A DNA stretch of 64,000 nucleotides from Clostridia bacterium. Lineage in GTDB: Bacteria > Bacillota > Clostridia > Christensenellales > CAG-138. The position numbers were made by a program, and so were the translations under genes. The stretch spans positions 1 through 64,000 of the forward strand of contig JAFWOT010000010.1 in assembly GCA_017509785.1 (NCBI GenBank), written 5' to 3'. The notes beneath the pieces were generated by a model. That model saw only the letters and a list, made by a program, of their open reading frames with translations, was not told where the DNA came from and did no database searches. This document shows, in pieces, positions 1 to 9,111 of this stretch. How positions within the stretch are numbered: position 1 is the stretch's first letter; every line of letters begins with the position of its first letter.

Positions 1-2855
1 GAAAGGACCGTGCCGTCCCAATCCTTGAATGTGACGGTGTAGGTGTTGATGGTGTACTGAGCCGTTACCACGAGATCGGAAGTGACGTTGTTGAAGGCGA
101 CGTCCCAGCCGGTGAAGGTGTAGCCCTCGCGGGTGGGATCGGCGGGCGCGGTGGCGGCGGCGCCTTCAAGCACCTCTTCGGTCTTCAGCACCGTGCCGTT
201 CCAATCCTTGAACGTTACGGTGTAGTAGGTGGGCTGAGCCACGACGGGATCGGTGGTGTAGTAGTTGATCGCGGTGCTCGTCTGATTCTCCTTCCAGAGA
301 CGGAGCACGTTTGCGTTGCTCGTGCTTGCGCTCCAGAAGTAGGTATTGGACGTGCTCCATCCCAGATACGGATAGCTGCCGTTGGCCGCGTTCTTCATCT
401 GTGCCAGGCCGCTGGCGTTAACAGCGGGAGTCCACCTGCAGTAGGTGGTGTTGACGCTGCTGTATGCGTACAGGTAGGAGCTGGAGTTCATGCCGATGTA
501 AGCTCCTGTGGAAGCGCTGCGCAGCGTATAGTAGCTGCCGTTTGCGGCAAGGGTGTAGACGTAATCGTTCGCAACGTTCTTAAGCGTATTGCCATCCATC
601 GTGATGCCTGAGCCCGAGAACGCGGTGCAGTTGGAGGTTGCCTCAACGTTGGTGCCGGAGGAGCTGCCGTTGACGCCCTTGAACACGTACAGACCGGTCG
701 TGGTGAGGTTGGTGGTGTTGTTGGTGATGACGTAATTGCCCGCCCAGGAAGAGGGAGCGGAGGTCACGAGCTCGTACACGGTCTCGGCGCCGCCGTTTTC
801 CTCAACACGGGTGAAGAGGGCGTAGAGGGTGGCGTTGCCCGTCACGGTGTAGGCCGCGCCGGGAGCGTAATATGTGGGCTCATCGGTGGTCTCCGCAAGC
901 TGAGCGTCGACCCAGCCGATGAAGCTCCAGCCCTCGGGATCGACGGTGACGCTGTTGGGAAGCGTGATGGAATCCTGTACATAGGCCGTCTGGCTGCCCT
1001 GAGCCGTGCCGGAAGCCACGAAGTTCACGGTGTACTGAGGCTTCGGGGCGAAGTTGACGCGGATGGTGCAGTCGGAGGTGGGGTTTACTGCGATGGTGTT
1101 GCCGCTGATCGTCCAGGTGGCGGTACCGGAGACGAGCGTGCAGCTCTCTACGTAATAGCCCGCGGCGGGGGTCGCGGTGATGATGGTGCCGGTCACGGAG
1201 ACGGTACCGTAGGAATTGTTGTTGGAGACAGCGTCAACGGTGTAGGTGACGGTGTAGTCGTCCGTGTACGCCTTGATGCGGTAATCGCCGTTGTCGGGGC
1301 AGTCCGTCCAGGAACCGTTGGGCTCCTTATAATAGGAGGTGTTGCCGTGGTTGGCGTGAGTCCAGTTGGCCCAGGATACGACTTCGCTGTTGTTGAAGGT
1401 CGCGTCATAGGGGGTGTGGACGTAATAGCCGTCTTCATCGGCGGCGGCGACGTTCTGGGTGATGACCACGGAGAAGGTATCGCCCGCGTTCAGCATGACG
1501 GGAGTATCAAGGGGAATGGTGTAGTAACCGGAATAGGTCAGGTAGCCGGAGGCGGTGGAGACCTTGGTGCCGGAGGAGGGATTGCCGGTGGTGGGGTTCT
1601 TGTAAACGTCGACGGTGTAGGTCATGGCCTCGTCCCAGCTACAGAACGCGATGGCGCGGAGCATCTCGGAGCCCTTCGCGGTGAAGACGTTGGCGACCTG
1701 GGTGTTGTTGGCAAAGCCTACGTAGTAATCGGCGCTGGAAGGCCAGCCCTTGCCGTAGCAAACGGGGTTGCAGGTGCCGTCGTACTGATAGTTATGATCG
1801 TAGTTGTCGATGGCTTCCGCGTCGTAGAAGTAGATGTAACCCTCGAGAACGGAGGTGTCCTCGTAGGAGATGTACATATAGCCGTTGTTGAAGTAGTCGG
1901 TGCCCCAGCTGTTCTTGCACAGCCATGCGCCGGGGCTTGAGGGCTTGTTGGGGGAGAAGCTCGAAGCGGCGATGGTGTCGTCCCAGCCGACAAGCGTGAT
2001 GGCGTGGTTCGCCCACTTATGGGAGGAGCTGTCCTGGCTGGTGGTGTCGATGGTGCACTGATAGGTGTAGGTGTAGGTAGAATAGCTGCTGCCGGCATAG
2101 TAGCTGATGTTGCCGGCGCCGTACTTCATTATGGCGTTCTTGACGCCCTCGATATCGGTGGCGGGGATCCACTCGGAATTCTGAACGTGGGTCACGTTGG
2201 AGCCGTAGGCGTACTGGCTGTTGAGGCCGGAGGAAGCTACCGTGCTCGCCTTGCTGTAAGCAAGAGCGGAAGTGGTCTCGCTCGCGGCGCCCGTCCAGCG
2301 CTGGAGGGTGTAAGCGGACATCTCGCCGTTGCCGCCGCAGTTGAGGCCGTTTTTGGCGTCGGAAGCGGTGACGGTGGTCTTGTCGCCGGTGAGCATGCCC
2401 TCGGCGTCATAGGAGGTGGTATAGTTGAAGAAGCAGTGCTGCGTCTCGGAAAGGTTGACGTTCGTCGTGGCGGCGGAGCCGGTGCCGACGGGAACGCCGA
2501 ACTTGATCATGTAGCTCTCCACGCAGGCCATCGCGGCGTGCGCCCAGCAGGAGCCGTAGGGGTTCTGGTCCTTGACGGGGGTAACGTAATTGTAGTTACG
2601 GCTGTCATATGTGGAGGGGAGGGTATCACGGGTCTTCCCGGTGAGCTCGTAATACGTGTCCATGTCGCCGCGCTCGTATGCGGTGGAAACCGCGCGCGCA
2701 CCGTGCATATCCGAATGGATATAGCCGGTCTTGAGCGGCATTGCGGAGTCGATAGCGTCCTTGACGATCTCCGCCATGGCCATGACGGGGACCAGACCTA
2801 CGACCATGACCGCGGCCATTAAGAACGCGATCAGCTTCTTGAGGGATCCTTTCAT
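1..2855 (-). CDS. Secreted papain-like (C1A) cysteine protease with lectin-like and InlB-type repeat regions, 3' end beyond window
   Basis: This is a secreted cysteine protease of the papain fold, probably acting at or outside the cell surface. Reading the minus strand from the ATG at 2855 (SD GGAG in AAAAGGAGAAGAAAA), the first 28 residues form a signal peptide ending AMA. The catalytic domain shows the oxyanion Gln97 (VKDQNPYGSCWAHA), nucleophile Cys103, His284 (HAITLVGWD) and Asn315 (CKNSWG), so it should be active. A lectin-like beta region follows the peptidase. Several copies of the YTVTFKDWNGTVL / GYTFTGWD type then appear, which are InlB/flg_new (Listeria-Bacteroides) repeats typical of surface proteins. 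The frame is still open at base 1, so at least 951 residues are encoded and the end, possibly a wall anchor, is not visible. It has its own promoter and diverges from rpsB. Confidence 0.9.
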   Translation of the reverse strand, partial: MKGSLKKLIAFLMAAVMVVGLVPVMAMAEIVKDAIDSAMPLKTGYIHSDMHGARAVSTAYERGDMDTYYELTGKTRDTLPSTYDSRNYNYVTPVKDQNPYGSCWAHAAMACVESYMIKFGVPVGTGSAATTNVNLSETQHCFFNYTTSYDAEGMLTGDKTTVTASDAKNGLNCGGNGEMSAYTLQRWTGAASETTSALAYSKASTVASSGLNSQYAYGSNVTHVQNSEWIPATDIEGVKNAIMKYGAGNISYYAGSSYSTYTYTYQCTIDTTSQDSSSHKWANHAITLVGWDDTIAASSFSPNKPSSPGAWLCKNSWGTDYFNNGYMYISYEDTSVLEGYIYFYDAEAIDNYDHNYQYDGTCNPVCYGKGWPSSADYYVGFANNTQVANVFTAKGSEMLRAIAFCSWDEAMTYTVDVYKNPTTGNPSSGTKVSTASGYLTYSGYYTIPLDTPVMLNAGDTFSVVITQNVAAADEDGYYVHTPYDATFNNSEVVSWANWTHANHGNTSYYKEPNGSWTDCPDNGDYRIKAYTDDYTVTYTVDAVSNNNSYGTVSVTGTIITATPAAGYYVESCTLVSGTATWTISGNTIAVNPTSDCTIRVNFAPKPQYTVNFVASGTAQGSQTAYVQDSITLPNSVTVDPEGWSFIGWVDAQLAETTDEPTYYAPGAAYTVTGNATLYALFTRVEENGGAETVYELVTSAPSSWAGNYVITNNTTNLTTTGLYVFKGVNGSSSGTNVEATSNCTAFSGSGITMDGNTLKNVANDYVYTLAANGSYYTLRSASTGAYIGMNSSSYLYAYSSVNTTYCRWTPAVNASGLAQMKNAANGSYPYLGWSTSNTYFWSASTSNANVLRLWKENQTSTAINYYTTDPVVAQPTYYTVTFKDWNGTVLKTEEVLEGAAATAPADPTREGYTFTGWDVAFNNVTSDLVVTAQYTINTYTVTFKDWDGTVL

Positions 2856-2901
2856 TTTTCTTCTCCTTTTCTGTTTTCGTCCTGACCCGGACGTTTGTAT
2901 G

Positions 2902-2930
2902 ATTATATCATATAACGGAGCAATTGTCCA
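2902..2930 (-). promoter_or_regulatory. Sigma-A promoter of the C1 protease gene
   Basis: On the minus strand TGGACA (2925-2930) is followed after 17 bases by a perfect TATAAT (2902-2907), about 47 bases before the protease ATG. The remainder of the stretch between 2856 and 3240 holds only this promoter, the rpsB promoter and leader, and no gene I can support. Confidence 0.7.
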
Positions 2931-3102
2931 TATATGAAAAAAAGAATCAGGGCGCTCCGCACCGTTTTGACAGCCCGACGAAAGCCCGAAGGCGTCCGTC
3001 GTTCGCGGGCGCTGCGGCGGCTGCGGAAACGTCGGAAAATATATTAGCGTGTCCCGGACGCCCGATCTCCGAAATATATAGCAGAAACCGCAAAAACCCC
3101 TA

Positions 3103-3131
3103 TTGCGCGGGGCAAATTTGTATGGTAAAAT
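3103..3131 (+). promoter_or_regulatory. Promoter of rpsB-tsf
   Basis: TTGCGC (3103-3108), a 17-base spacer and TAAAAT (3126-3131) precede rpsB. The roughly 100-base leader that follows contains GGGCCCGTCCGC and GGTACCCTTGGGG segments that could fold, a place where ribosomal protein leaders often sit, but I cannot match a known S2 leader. Confidence 0.6.
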
Positions 3132-3240
3132 ATTTGATGGCATAAAACTCACCCGTGTGGACTCAAGGGCCCGTCCGCAAAAAAGCGGTACCCTTGGGGT
3201 TGAAGCGCGGGGAGGAATAAATTAACGGGAGGTTATTTTT

Positions 3241-3987
3241 ATGTCAGTCATTTCTATGAAGCAGCTCCTCGAGGCGGGCGTCCATTTCGGTCACCAGACC
3301 CGTCGCTGGAACCCCAAGATGCGCGAGTATATCTTCACCGAGCGCAACGGCATCTACATCATCGACCTTCAGAAGACCGTCAAAAAGATCGACGAGGCCT
3401 ACAACTTCGTCCGCGACGTTGCCATGGATAACGGCACCGTTCTTTTCGTCGGCACCAAGAAGCAGGCTCAGGAGAGCATCGAGCAGGAAGCAAAGCGCTG
3501 CGAGATGTTCTACGTCAACCAGCGTTGGCTGGGCGGCCTTCTCACCAACTTCAAGACCATCCAGAGCCGTATCGCGAAGCTCCGCGAGATCGAGCGCATG
3601 GAGGAGAACGGCGATTTCGACCTTCTGCCCAAGAAGGAAGTCGTTAAGCTCAAGTACATCCAGGATAAGCTCGAGAAGAACCTCGGCGGCATCAAGGAGA
3701 TGAAGAAGCTCCCCAGCTGCATGTTCGTTGTGGATCCCCGCAAGGAGCACATTGCCGTTCAGGAAGCTCGCTGCCTGAATATCCCCATCGTCGCCATCGT
3801 CGACACGAACTGCGATCCCGATGACGTCGACTACGTCATCCCCGGCAACGACGACGCCATCCGCGCCGTCAAGCTCATCGCCTCCAAGATCGCGGACGCC
3901 GTCCTCGAAGGCAAGCAGGGCGAGCAGATGACCGACCACGCCGTGGACGTCACCATCGACAAGGCCGAGGAAGAGGATAATTTCTGA
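3241..3987 (+). CDS. rpsB: 30S ribosomal protein S2
   Basis: This is ribosomal protein S2 of the small subunit (248 residues, normal length). The start [18 protein letters not shown] is the classic S2 opening, followed by the [14 protein letters not shown] and IDLQKT segments, GTKKQAQ and RWLGGLLTN, all family hallmarks. The C-terminal [21 protein letters not shown] is also typical. GGGAGG lies 7 bases before the ATG. The gene begins an operon with tsf, 37 bases downstream, the usual bacterial arrangement that couples S2 and EF-Ts synthesis. Nothing odd was seen. Confidence 0.98.
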   Translation: MSVISMKQLLEAGVHFGHQTRRWNPKMREYIFTERNGIYIIDLQKTVKKIDEAYNFVRDVAMDNGTVLFVGTKKQAQESIEQEAKRCEMFYVNQRWLGGLLTNFKTIQSRIAKLREIERMEENGDFDLLPKKEVVKLKYIQDKLEKNLGGIKEMKKLPSCMFVVDPRKEHIAVQEARCLNIPIVAIVDTNCDPDDVDYVIPGNDDAIRAVKLIASKIADAVLEGKQGEQMTDHAVDVTIDKAEEEDNF

Positions 3988-4024
3988 TCCCAAACCGAAT
4001 CTTAACCCAAGGGAGGAAAATACT

Positions 4025-4915
4025 ATGGAATTCACCGCTAAAGACGTTATGACTCTGCGCGAGCGCTCCGGCGCCGGCATGATGGATTGCAAGAAGGCGC
4101 TCAAGGAGTGCGACGGCGATATGGAGAAGGCTCTCGACTATCTGCGTGAGAAGAGCCTTGCCGCCTCCGCGAAGAAGGCCCTGCGCATTGCCGCCGAGGG
4201 TATCGTTGACTGCTTCGTCTGCGACGAGTGCAAGGTCGGCGTTATCGTCGAGGTCAACTGCGAGACCGACTTCGTTGCCAAGACCGACGCCTTCAAGGAG
4301 CTCGTTGCCAATATCGCGAAGCACATCGCGAAGAAGGCTCCCGCCTCCGTTGAGGAGCTCATGGGTCAGACCTACGCTTTCGATGAGAACATGACCATCG
4401 AGAACCTCATCAACACCTCCGTTGCCAAGATCGGCGAGAAGATCACCATCCGCCGCTTCGAGCGCATCGAGGGCGTCTGCGACAGCTACGTCCACATGGG
4501 CGGCAAGATCGGCGTTCTGCTCCAGGTCTGCTGCAAGGAAGATGCCGCCGCCGTTCACGACGTCGCCATGCAGATCGCAGCCGCAAGGCCCACCTGCATC
4601 GACAAGGACGACTGCAACCAGGCCGAGCTCGATCATGAGCGCGAGGTCCTCCGTGCCCAGGCCCTCAACGAGCCGAAGCCCAAGCCCGCCGCCATCATCG
4701 AGAAGATGGTCGAAGGCCGCATCGAGAAGTACTACAAGGAGGTCTGCCTGCTTGAGCAGCCCTTCGTAAAGAATCCCGATCAGTCCGTCCGCGACATGAT
4801 CAACGGCCGCTTCACCGTTAAGAAGTTCGTCCGCTACGAGATGGGCGAAGGCCTCCAGAAGCGCGAAGACAACTTCGCCGAGGAAGTCGCCGCTCAGGCC
4901 GCGAAGAACAAGTAA
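4025..4915 (+). CDS. tsf: Translation elongation factor Ts
   Basis: EF-Ts recycles EF-Tu by GDP release during translation. The 296-residue protein opens with an UBA-like N-terminal domain ([23 protein letters not shown], split here as [16 protein letters not shown] and MDCKKAL). It has the conserved core [17 protein letters not shown], and its last segment ([11 protein letters not shown], then [20 protein letters not shown]) is standard for the dimerisation and C-terminal regions. The SD is GGGAGG, 8 bases before the ATG. It is the second and last gene of the rpsB operon, followed directly by an intrinsic terminator. It is somewhat rich in cysteine for an EF-Ts, otherwise ordinary. Confidence 0.97.
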   Translation: MEFTAKDVMTLRERSGAGMMDCKKALKECDGDMEKALDYLREKSLAASAKKALRIAAEGIVDCFVCDECKVGVIVEVNCETDFVAKTDAFKELVANIAKHIAKKAPASVEELMGQTYAFDENMTIENLINTSVAKIGEKITIRRFERIEGVCDSYVHMGGKIGVLLQVCCKEDAAAVHDVAMQIAAARPTCIDKDDCNQAELDHEREVLRAQALNEPKPKPAAIIEKMVEGRIEKYYKEVCLLEQPFVKNPDQSVRDMINGRFTVKKFVRYEMGEGLQKREDNFAEEVAAQAAKNK

Positions 4916-4932
4916 ATCGATCGAGACCCACA

Positions 4933-4967
4933 AAGGGGGCGGTTTGGATACAAGCCGCTCCCTTTTT
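4933..4967 (+). terminator. Intrinsic terminator of rpsB-tsf
   Basis: AAGGGGGCGGTTTG pairs with CAAGCCGCTCCCTT around a GATA loop (14 pairs including G-U), and the right arm runs into TTTTT. It lies 18 bases past the tsf stop. Confidence 0.85.
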
Positions 4968-4983
4968 ATGCTTCGTACCGGGG

Positions 4984-5012
4984 TTGACTTCGGTTTGAAA
5001 ATATATTAAAAT
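4984..5012 (+). promoter_or_regulatory. Promoter of the ECF sigma/serpin operon
   Basis: TTGACT (4984-4989), 17 bases, TAAAAT (5007-5012). It looks like a housekeeping sigma-A promoter. I did not find an obvious ECF-type AAC/CGT promoter here. Confidence 0.6.
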
Positions 5013-5087
5013 TCACATAAGGATTTCGGTCCTGTCATTCGTATAAGAAGCGAAGGGGTCGGACGCGGCCCCGCGCGGGAGGAAAAA

Positions 5088-5666
5088 GTGAGGAAGGTCA
5101 TGGACGACGGCGCCTGCAGCTACCGCCGTTTCCTTGAAGGCGACGAGAGCGCGGTCGCCGAAATAATGGAGAGGTCGTTTCTCAACCTCGTCTTCTTCAT
5201 CGACGGGTACGTGCATGACGTGCACGAGGCGGAGGATATCGCAATGGACGTCATGAGCGACCTGTTTGTAAAGCGCCGCTATAATTTCAGATCCTCGCTT
5301 AAAACCTACCTCTTCATGCTGGGCAAGAGCCGCGCGATAGACCGGCTCCGCCGCAGGAGGACCCGCGCCGAGGCCCCGCTTGAGGAGGCGGAGCGGATCG
5401 CGGACGAGCGGGCGGATCTTGAAAGCCGGGTCCTGGAGGACGAGCGCAGCCGCGAGCTGAACGAGGCGCTCCGCTCCCTGCCCGGGGAACAGCGCACCGC
5501 CGTGCGGCTCGTTTACTTCGAGCGGATGACCTATGAGGAAACGGCCCGCGTAATGGGCAAAACGCGCAAGCAGATCGATAACCTTCTTTCAAGGGCGAAA
5601 GAAAAGCTCCGCGGGCAGCTCGGCGCGAAGGAAGAAGCCCCCGCCGGGCGGAGGAAAAAGGCATGA
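5088..5666 (+). CDS. ECF-type RNA polymerase sigma factor
   Basis: This is an extracytoplasmic-function sigma factor that would redirect RNA polymerase to a stress or envelope regulon. In 192 residues it has region 2 (FFIDGYVHDVHEAEDIAMDV, then SLKTYLFMLGKSRAIDRLRRR) and region 4 (ALRSLPGEQRTAVRLVYFER, then MTYEETARVMGKTRKQIDNL with SRAKEKL), and lacks region 3 as expected for ECFs. I chose the GTG at 5088 because GGGAGG lies 5 bases upstream; the in-frame ATG four codons later has no SD at proper distance. Its stop overlaps the next gene (ATGA), implying translational coupling with a membrane partner, the usual sigma/anti-sigma layout. Two serpin genes follow on the same strand. Confidence 0.93.
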   Translation: MRKVMDDGACSYRRFLEGDESAVAEIMERSFLNLVFFIDGYVHDVHEAEDIAMDVMSDLFVKRRYNFRSSLKTYLFMLGKSRAIDRLRRRRTRAEAPLEEAERIADERADLESRVLEDERSRELNEALRSLPGEQRTAVRLVYFERMTYEETARVMGKTRKQIDNLLSRAKEKLRGQLGAKEEAPAGRRKKA

Positions 5667-6241
5667 GGGAAATGAGCGAATACACGGCGGAGGTGCTTCG
5701 CCGCATAGATGAAAAGAACGCCGCCCGAAGGGCGGCAAGGGCGCGGGCGATAAAGCTCGGCGTACCGACGGCCGCGGCAGCGCTGGCGATCGCGTTCCTG
5801 CTCCCCGCGGTGCTCAGGGGGAGCGCCGGTATGGCTCCGCAAGCCGTCCCGCAGGATGGGGAAAGCCCCGAGTCGGCGCAGGTCACTATCGCTCCGCAGG
5901 ATGAGTCCGACGGGCTCGAGACTGTCGACGGCGTATCCTTCACCCTCTCGGTCAGCGTAACTGACGCCTCCACGGGGGAAAGCCTCCCCTTCTCCGGGGA
6001 CGCGGAAGCGCTCGCGGCGCTCATCGGCGAGATCGCCGAAGGGGGATCGCATGTGGACGAGAGCATCCCCGAACTGCACGAATGGGATCAGCGAAGGCTC
6101 ATCATCGAGATCACGACTCCCGAGGGCGCGGAGCGATGGCTGCTTGCGGAGGGCGTCCTCAAAAACGAGTCGACCGAGGTCGATCACCCGCTCACCGCCG
6201 TACAGCTGGCGCGCATGAACGAGCTGCTCGGACGGGATTAA
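5663..6241 (+). CDS. Probable membrane anti-sigma factor without a zinc motif
   Basis: This 192-residue protein starts within the stop of the ECF sigma gene (ATGA overlap), so it is most likely the cognate regulator. It has a short charged cytoplasmic part (residues 1-31, EVLRRIDEKNAARRAARAR), one membrane segment near residues 32-50 (LGVPTAAAALAIAFLLPAVL) and an extracellular part with no recognised domain. The HxxxCxxC zinc anti-sigma motif is absent and there are no cysteines near the N terminus, so this would be a non-zinc anti-sigma or another type of sigma partner. The role is inferred from position and topology only. Confidence 0.6.
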   Translation: MREMSEYTAEVLRRIDEKNAARRAARARAIKLGVPTAAAALAIAFLLPAVLRGSAGMAPQAVPQDGESPESAQVTIAPQDESDGLETVDGVSFTLSVSVTDASTGESLPFSGDAEALAALIGEIAEGGSHVDESIPELHEWDQRRLIIEITTPEGAERWLLAEGVLKNESTEVDHPLTAVQLARMNELLGRD

Positions 6242-6286
6242 AGGAACAGATCATTCTTTCGGCGAAAAAGCCGGGAAAGGGATATT

Positions 6287-7651
6287 ATGAAACGCATCAT
6301 CAAAACCGCTGTATGCATACTTCTTCTGGGCTCTATGGCGCTGCTTGCCGCCTGCGGGAAGACGCCGGTCGACCCCAAGCCCGTGAATACGGATGCGTCC
6401 TCCGCGGAGCCCTCCGCGGAGCCCTCTGCGGAGCCCTCCGCCGAGCCCACCGAAAAGACCGGGAACCTTCCGTTTCAGCCGGTATCTGCCGTGAACCTCA
6501 TGGCGGGGATAACCGCCCGTGAGCTCGGCGAGCCCGAAAAGCCCGCCGATACCGACGCCGCCCGCTACGCGGATTTCGCCGTTAGGCTCTTCAAGGCCTG
6601 CGCCGCCGAGGGGGAAAACACGCTCGTCTCCCCCCTCTCCGTGCTCTGCGCGCTCTCGATGACGGCAAACGGCGCGGAGGGCGAGACTCTCGCCCAGATG
6701 GAGAGCGTCCTCGGCATGACGCGCGAGGAGCTGAACGCCTTCTACCGGAGCTATATCTCCATGCTCCCGAGCATGGAAAAATCGAAGCTGCAGCTCGCAA
6801 ATTCCATCTGGTTCACAAATGACGAGCGCTTCACCGTGAACGGGGACTTCCTCCAAACGAACGCGGACGTATTCGGCGCGGATATCTATAAGGCGCCCTT
6901 TGACGAGAGTACCCTGCAGGATATAAACGGCTGGGTGGAAAAGAATACGGACGGGATGATCCCGAAGATACTCGACAAGATACCTCCCGCCGCCGTCATG
7001 TACCTTATAAACGCGCTCGCTTTCGACGCCGAGTGGGACAGGATCTACAAGAGCAACGAGGTCTGGAAGGGGGAGTTCACCCTTGAGGACGGCACGAAGC
7101 GCGAAGCCGAATTCATGCACGGGGATGAATACACCTACCTTAACGCAGGCAATGCCGAGGGCTTCATGAAGTTCTACTCCGAGGGGAAGTACGCGTTTGC
7201 CGCGCTCCTGCCGAACGAGGGCGTGAGCGTGAATGAGCTTTTGGCCTCCCTCGACGGGGCGAAGCTGATGGAGGTTTTGAACGGCGCGCAGCCCGAGACC
7301 GTCGTGACCGCCATACCCAAGTTCGAGACGGAATACTCGGCCGAACTCTCCGAGGCGCTCACGGAGATGGGGATGCCCGACGCTTTCATTTCCGAGCTGG
7401 CGGATCTTTCGGGCCTCGGCTCCTCAACGGCCGGGAACCTCTACGTCTCCCGCGTGATACATAAGACGTTCATCTCCGTCGACGAGAAGGGCACCCGCGC
7501 GGGCGCCGCGACCGCGGTGGAGATCAGCGACGAATCCGCCATGCTGACGGAGCACACGGTCGTCCTCGACCGCCCCTTCGTCTATATGCTCATAGACTGC
7601 GAAACGAACCTGCCGTTCTTCATCGGCACGCTGATGGACGTCGGGGAATAA
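6287..7651 (+). CDS. Serpin family protease inhibitor, lipoprotein
   Basis: This is a serpin anchored outside the membrane as a lipoprotein (454 residues). The signal peptide ends in the lipobox LLAAC, then comes a linker with EPSA repeats (residues 40-55) that lifts the domain from the membrane. The serpin fold starts near residue 80; the segments SPLSVLCALSMTANGA, NSIWF, INALAF and FAALLPNEG are family signatures. The reactive-loop hinge reads EKGTRAGAATAV, with small residues at P12-P9 and Thr at P14, as in inhibitory serpins. The scissile bond cannot be fixed: counting from the hinge gives Glu-Ser, counting back from RPFVYML gives Met-Leu. GGAAAGGG precedes the ATG. It is 46 bases after the anti-sigma gene, probably the same operon. 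Confidence 0.92.
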   Translation: MKRIIKTAVCILLLGSMALLAACGKTPVDPKPVNTDASSAEPSAEPSAEPSAEPTEKTGNLPFQPVSAVNLMAGITARELGEPEKPADTDAARYADFAVRLFKACAAEGENTLVSPLSVLCALSMTANGAEGETLAQMESVLGMTREELNAFYRSYISMLPSMEKSKLQLANSIWFTNDERFTVNGDFLQTNADVFGADIYKAPFDESTLQDINGWVEKNTDGMIPKILDKIPPAAVMYLINALAFDAEWDRIYKSNEVWKGEFTLEDGTKREAEFMHGDEYTYLNAGNAEGFMKFYSEGKYAFAALLPNEGVSVNELLASLDGAKLMEVLNGAQPETVVTAIPKFETEYSAELSEALTEMGMPDAFISELADLSGLGSSTAGNLYVSRVIHKTFISVDEKGTRAGAATAVEISDESAMLTEHTVVLDRPFVYMLIDCETNLPFFIGTLMDVGE

Positions 7652-7664
7652 ACAAAATCAACTA

Positions 7665-7750
7665 ACCAATGGGGACGGTTCTAAATGGTGAGTAAAGGGC
7701 TTTCGACCACGTTTGATAAACACTCACCACTTAGAACCGTCCCCATTGGT
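7665..7750. repeat. REP-like long palindrome, copy 1
   Basis: ACCAATGGGGACGGTTCT begins a 29-base arm (7665-7693) that matches the inverted arm at 7722-7750 in 28 of 29 positions, with a 28-base loop. A second copy follows the second serpin. The GGGGACGGTTCT core resembles palindromes associated with REP-type tyrosine (Y1) transposases from memory; no such transposase is in this window. Confidence 0.85.
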
Positions 7751-7772
7751 AAGTAAAAGAAAGGAGCACCGC

Positions 7773-9002
7773 ATGAAACTCGCAAGGACAGTAAAATCGC
7801 TCGCCGTGTGGCTTATACTCGGAGCATTGGCGCTGGGCTGCGCCGCCTGCACGAGGGCCCCTTACGGGACCGACCTGATGCTCGGATTCACCCCCGCAAA
7901 GCGCGAAAGCGGCGAATTGGATCCCGAAAGCCGTAAAAGCGCCGTCGGGTTCGCGCTCGACCTCATCGGCGCCGCGCATACCGGGAATGAAAACACGCTC
8001 GTCGCTCCTCTCTCGGTGCTGAGCGCGCTGGCGATGACCGCCAACGGCGCAAGGGGAAACACGCTCGACGAGATGGAAGCCGTTTTCGGCATGAGCATAG
8101 AGAAGCTCAACGAATATTTCCGCCTCTATCCGGAAGCCTCCGGCCAGCTCAACAGCGCAAACGCCATCTGGTTCCGCGACAGCGGGGGCTTTGACGTCAA
8201 AAGGGAGTTCCTTCAGCTCAACGCCGATAATTACGGCGCGGGGCTTTATAAGTCCGCCTTTGACGATACCACCTGCGACGAGATCAACCGCTGGGTCAAG
8301 GACCATACGCACGGGATGATACCGAAATTTCTCAACGCGATCGACCCCGACACGCTGCTCTTTATCGTGAACGCCGTCGCATTCGACGCAAAATGGGAGG
8401 ATCCCTATACCCGCGAGCAGGTCAGAGAGGACGAGTTCACGCTTGAAAACGGCGTATCAAGGAAAGTCGACTTCATGTACAGCGAGGAAAGCGTATACCT
8501 CGAATGCGGGAACGCGACGGGCTTTATAAAGCCGTATAAGGGCGGGCGCTATGCGTTTGCCGCGCTTCTGCCGGATAAGGGAGTGAGCATCGAGGAGCTG
8601 CTTCGCTCGCTTGACGCGGATACGCTCATCTCGATGCTGGAGGATCCGAAGAAGGGCGTCGAGGTGAACACCTCGATCCCGAAGTTCGAGATCGAATTCA
8701 GCTGCGAACTGAAGGACGCTCTCACCGCAATGGGCATGAAGGACGCGTTCGGCTCCTCGGCGGACTTTTCCGGCATATACCCGGGGCTTTTCATAGGCAG
8801 CGTGACGCATACGGCCAAGATCCTCGTCGACGAGCACGGGACGAAAGCCTCAGCCGCGACGGGCATCCAGATGCCGACCGAGGCGGATCCCATCGCCGAG
8901 CCGTATGAGGTCTATCTCGACCGCCCCTTCGTCTATATGCTCATCGACTGCGAAACGAACCTGCCGTTCTTCATCGGCACGCTGATGGACGTCGGGGAAT
9001 AA
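7773..9002 (+). CDS. Second serpin lipoprotein, tandem paralog
   Basis: This is a paralog of the preceding serpin (409 residues). I start it at the ATG at 7773, preceded by AAAGGAG at 7 bases; an in-frame upstream ATG at 7713 lies inside the palindrome and has no SD. It has a lipoprotein signal with candidate lipobox GCAAC. Serpin motifs SPLSV-type (APLSVLSALAMTANGA), NAIWF, VNAVAF and FAALLPDKG are present. The hinge EHGTKASAATGI suits an inhibitor, but the loop following it (MPTEADPIAEPYEV) differs completely from the first serpin, so a different target protease is likely. The final 24 codons are almost identical at DNA level to serpin 1, pointing to recent duplication or gene conversion. 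Confidence 0.92.
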   Translation: MKLARTVKSLAVWLILGALALGCAACTRAPYGTDLMLGFTPAKRESGELDPESRKSAVGFALDLIGAAHTGNENTLVAPLSVLSALAMTANGARGNTLDEMEAVFGMSIEKLNEYFRLYPEASGQLNSANAIWFRDSGGFDVKREFLQLNADNYGAGLYKSAFDDTTCDEINRWVKDHTHGMIPKFLNAIDPDTLLFIVNAVAFDAKWEDPYTREQVREDEFTLENGVSRKVDFMYSEESVYLECGNATGFIKPYKGGRYAFAALLPDKGVSIEELLRSLDADTLISMLEDPKKGVEVNTSIPKFEIEFSCELKDALTAMGMKDAFGSSADFSGIYPGLFIGSVTHTAKILVDEHGTKASAATGIQMPTEADPIAEPYEVYLDRPFVYMLIDCETNLPFFIGTLMDVGE

Positions 9003-9013
9003 AAGGATTTAAC

Positions 9014-9106
9014 TAACCAATGGGGACGGTTCTAAGTGGTGAGTGCTTTTAATCAAACCGCATTGAAAGGCATTCACTCACCACGGAGAACCGTCCCCAT
9101 TGGTTA
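9014..9106. repeat. REP-like long palindrome, copy 2
   Basis: Arms 9014-9044 and 9076-9106 match in 29 of 31 positions and share ACCAATGGGGACGGTTCT with copy 1; the loops of the two copies are unrelated. It lies between the convergent serpin 2 and the DUF3885-like gene and may also act as a bidirectional transcription stop. Confidence 0.85.
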
Positions 9107-9111
9107 TTGTT

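Noticed and set aside
2004..2822. Plus-strand 272-codon frame
   Set aside because: Antisense to the well-supported C1 protease; Gly/Val-rich composition typical of a shadow frame in GC-rich DNA.
2924..3145. Plus-strand 73-codon frame before rpsB
   Set aside because: No SD, runs through the rpsB promoter, no similarity.
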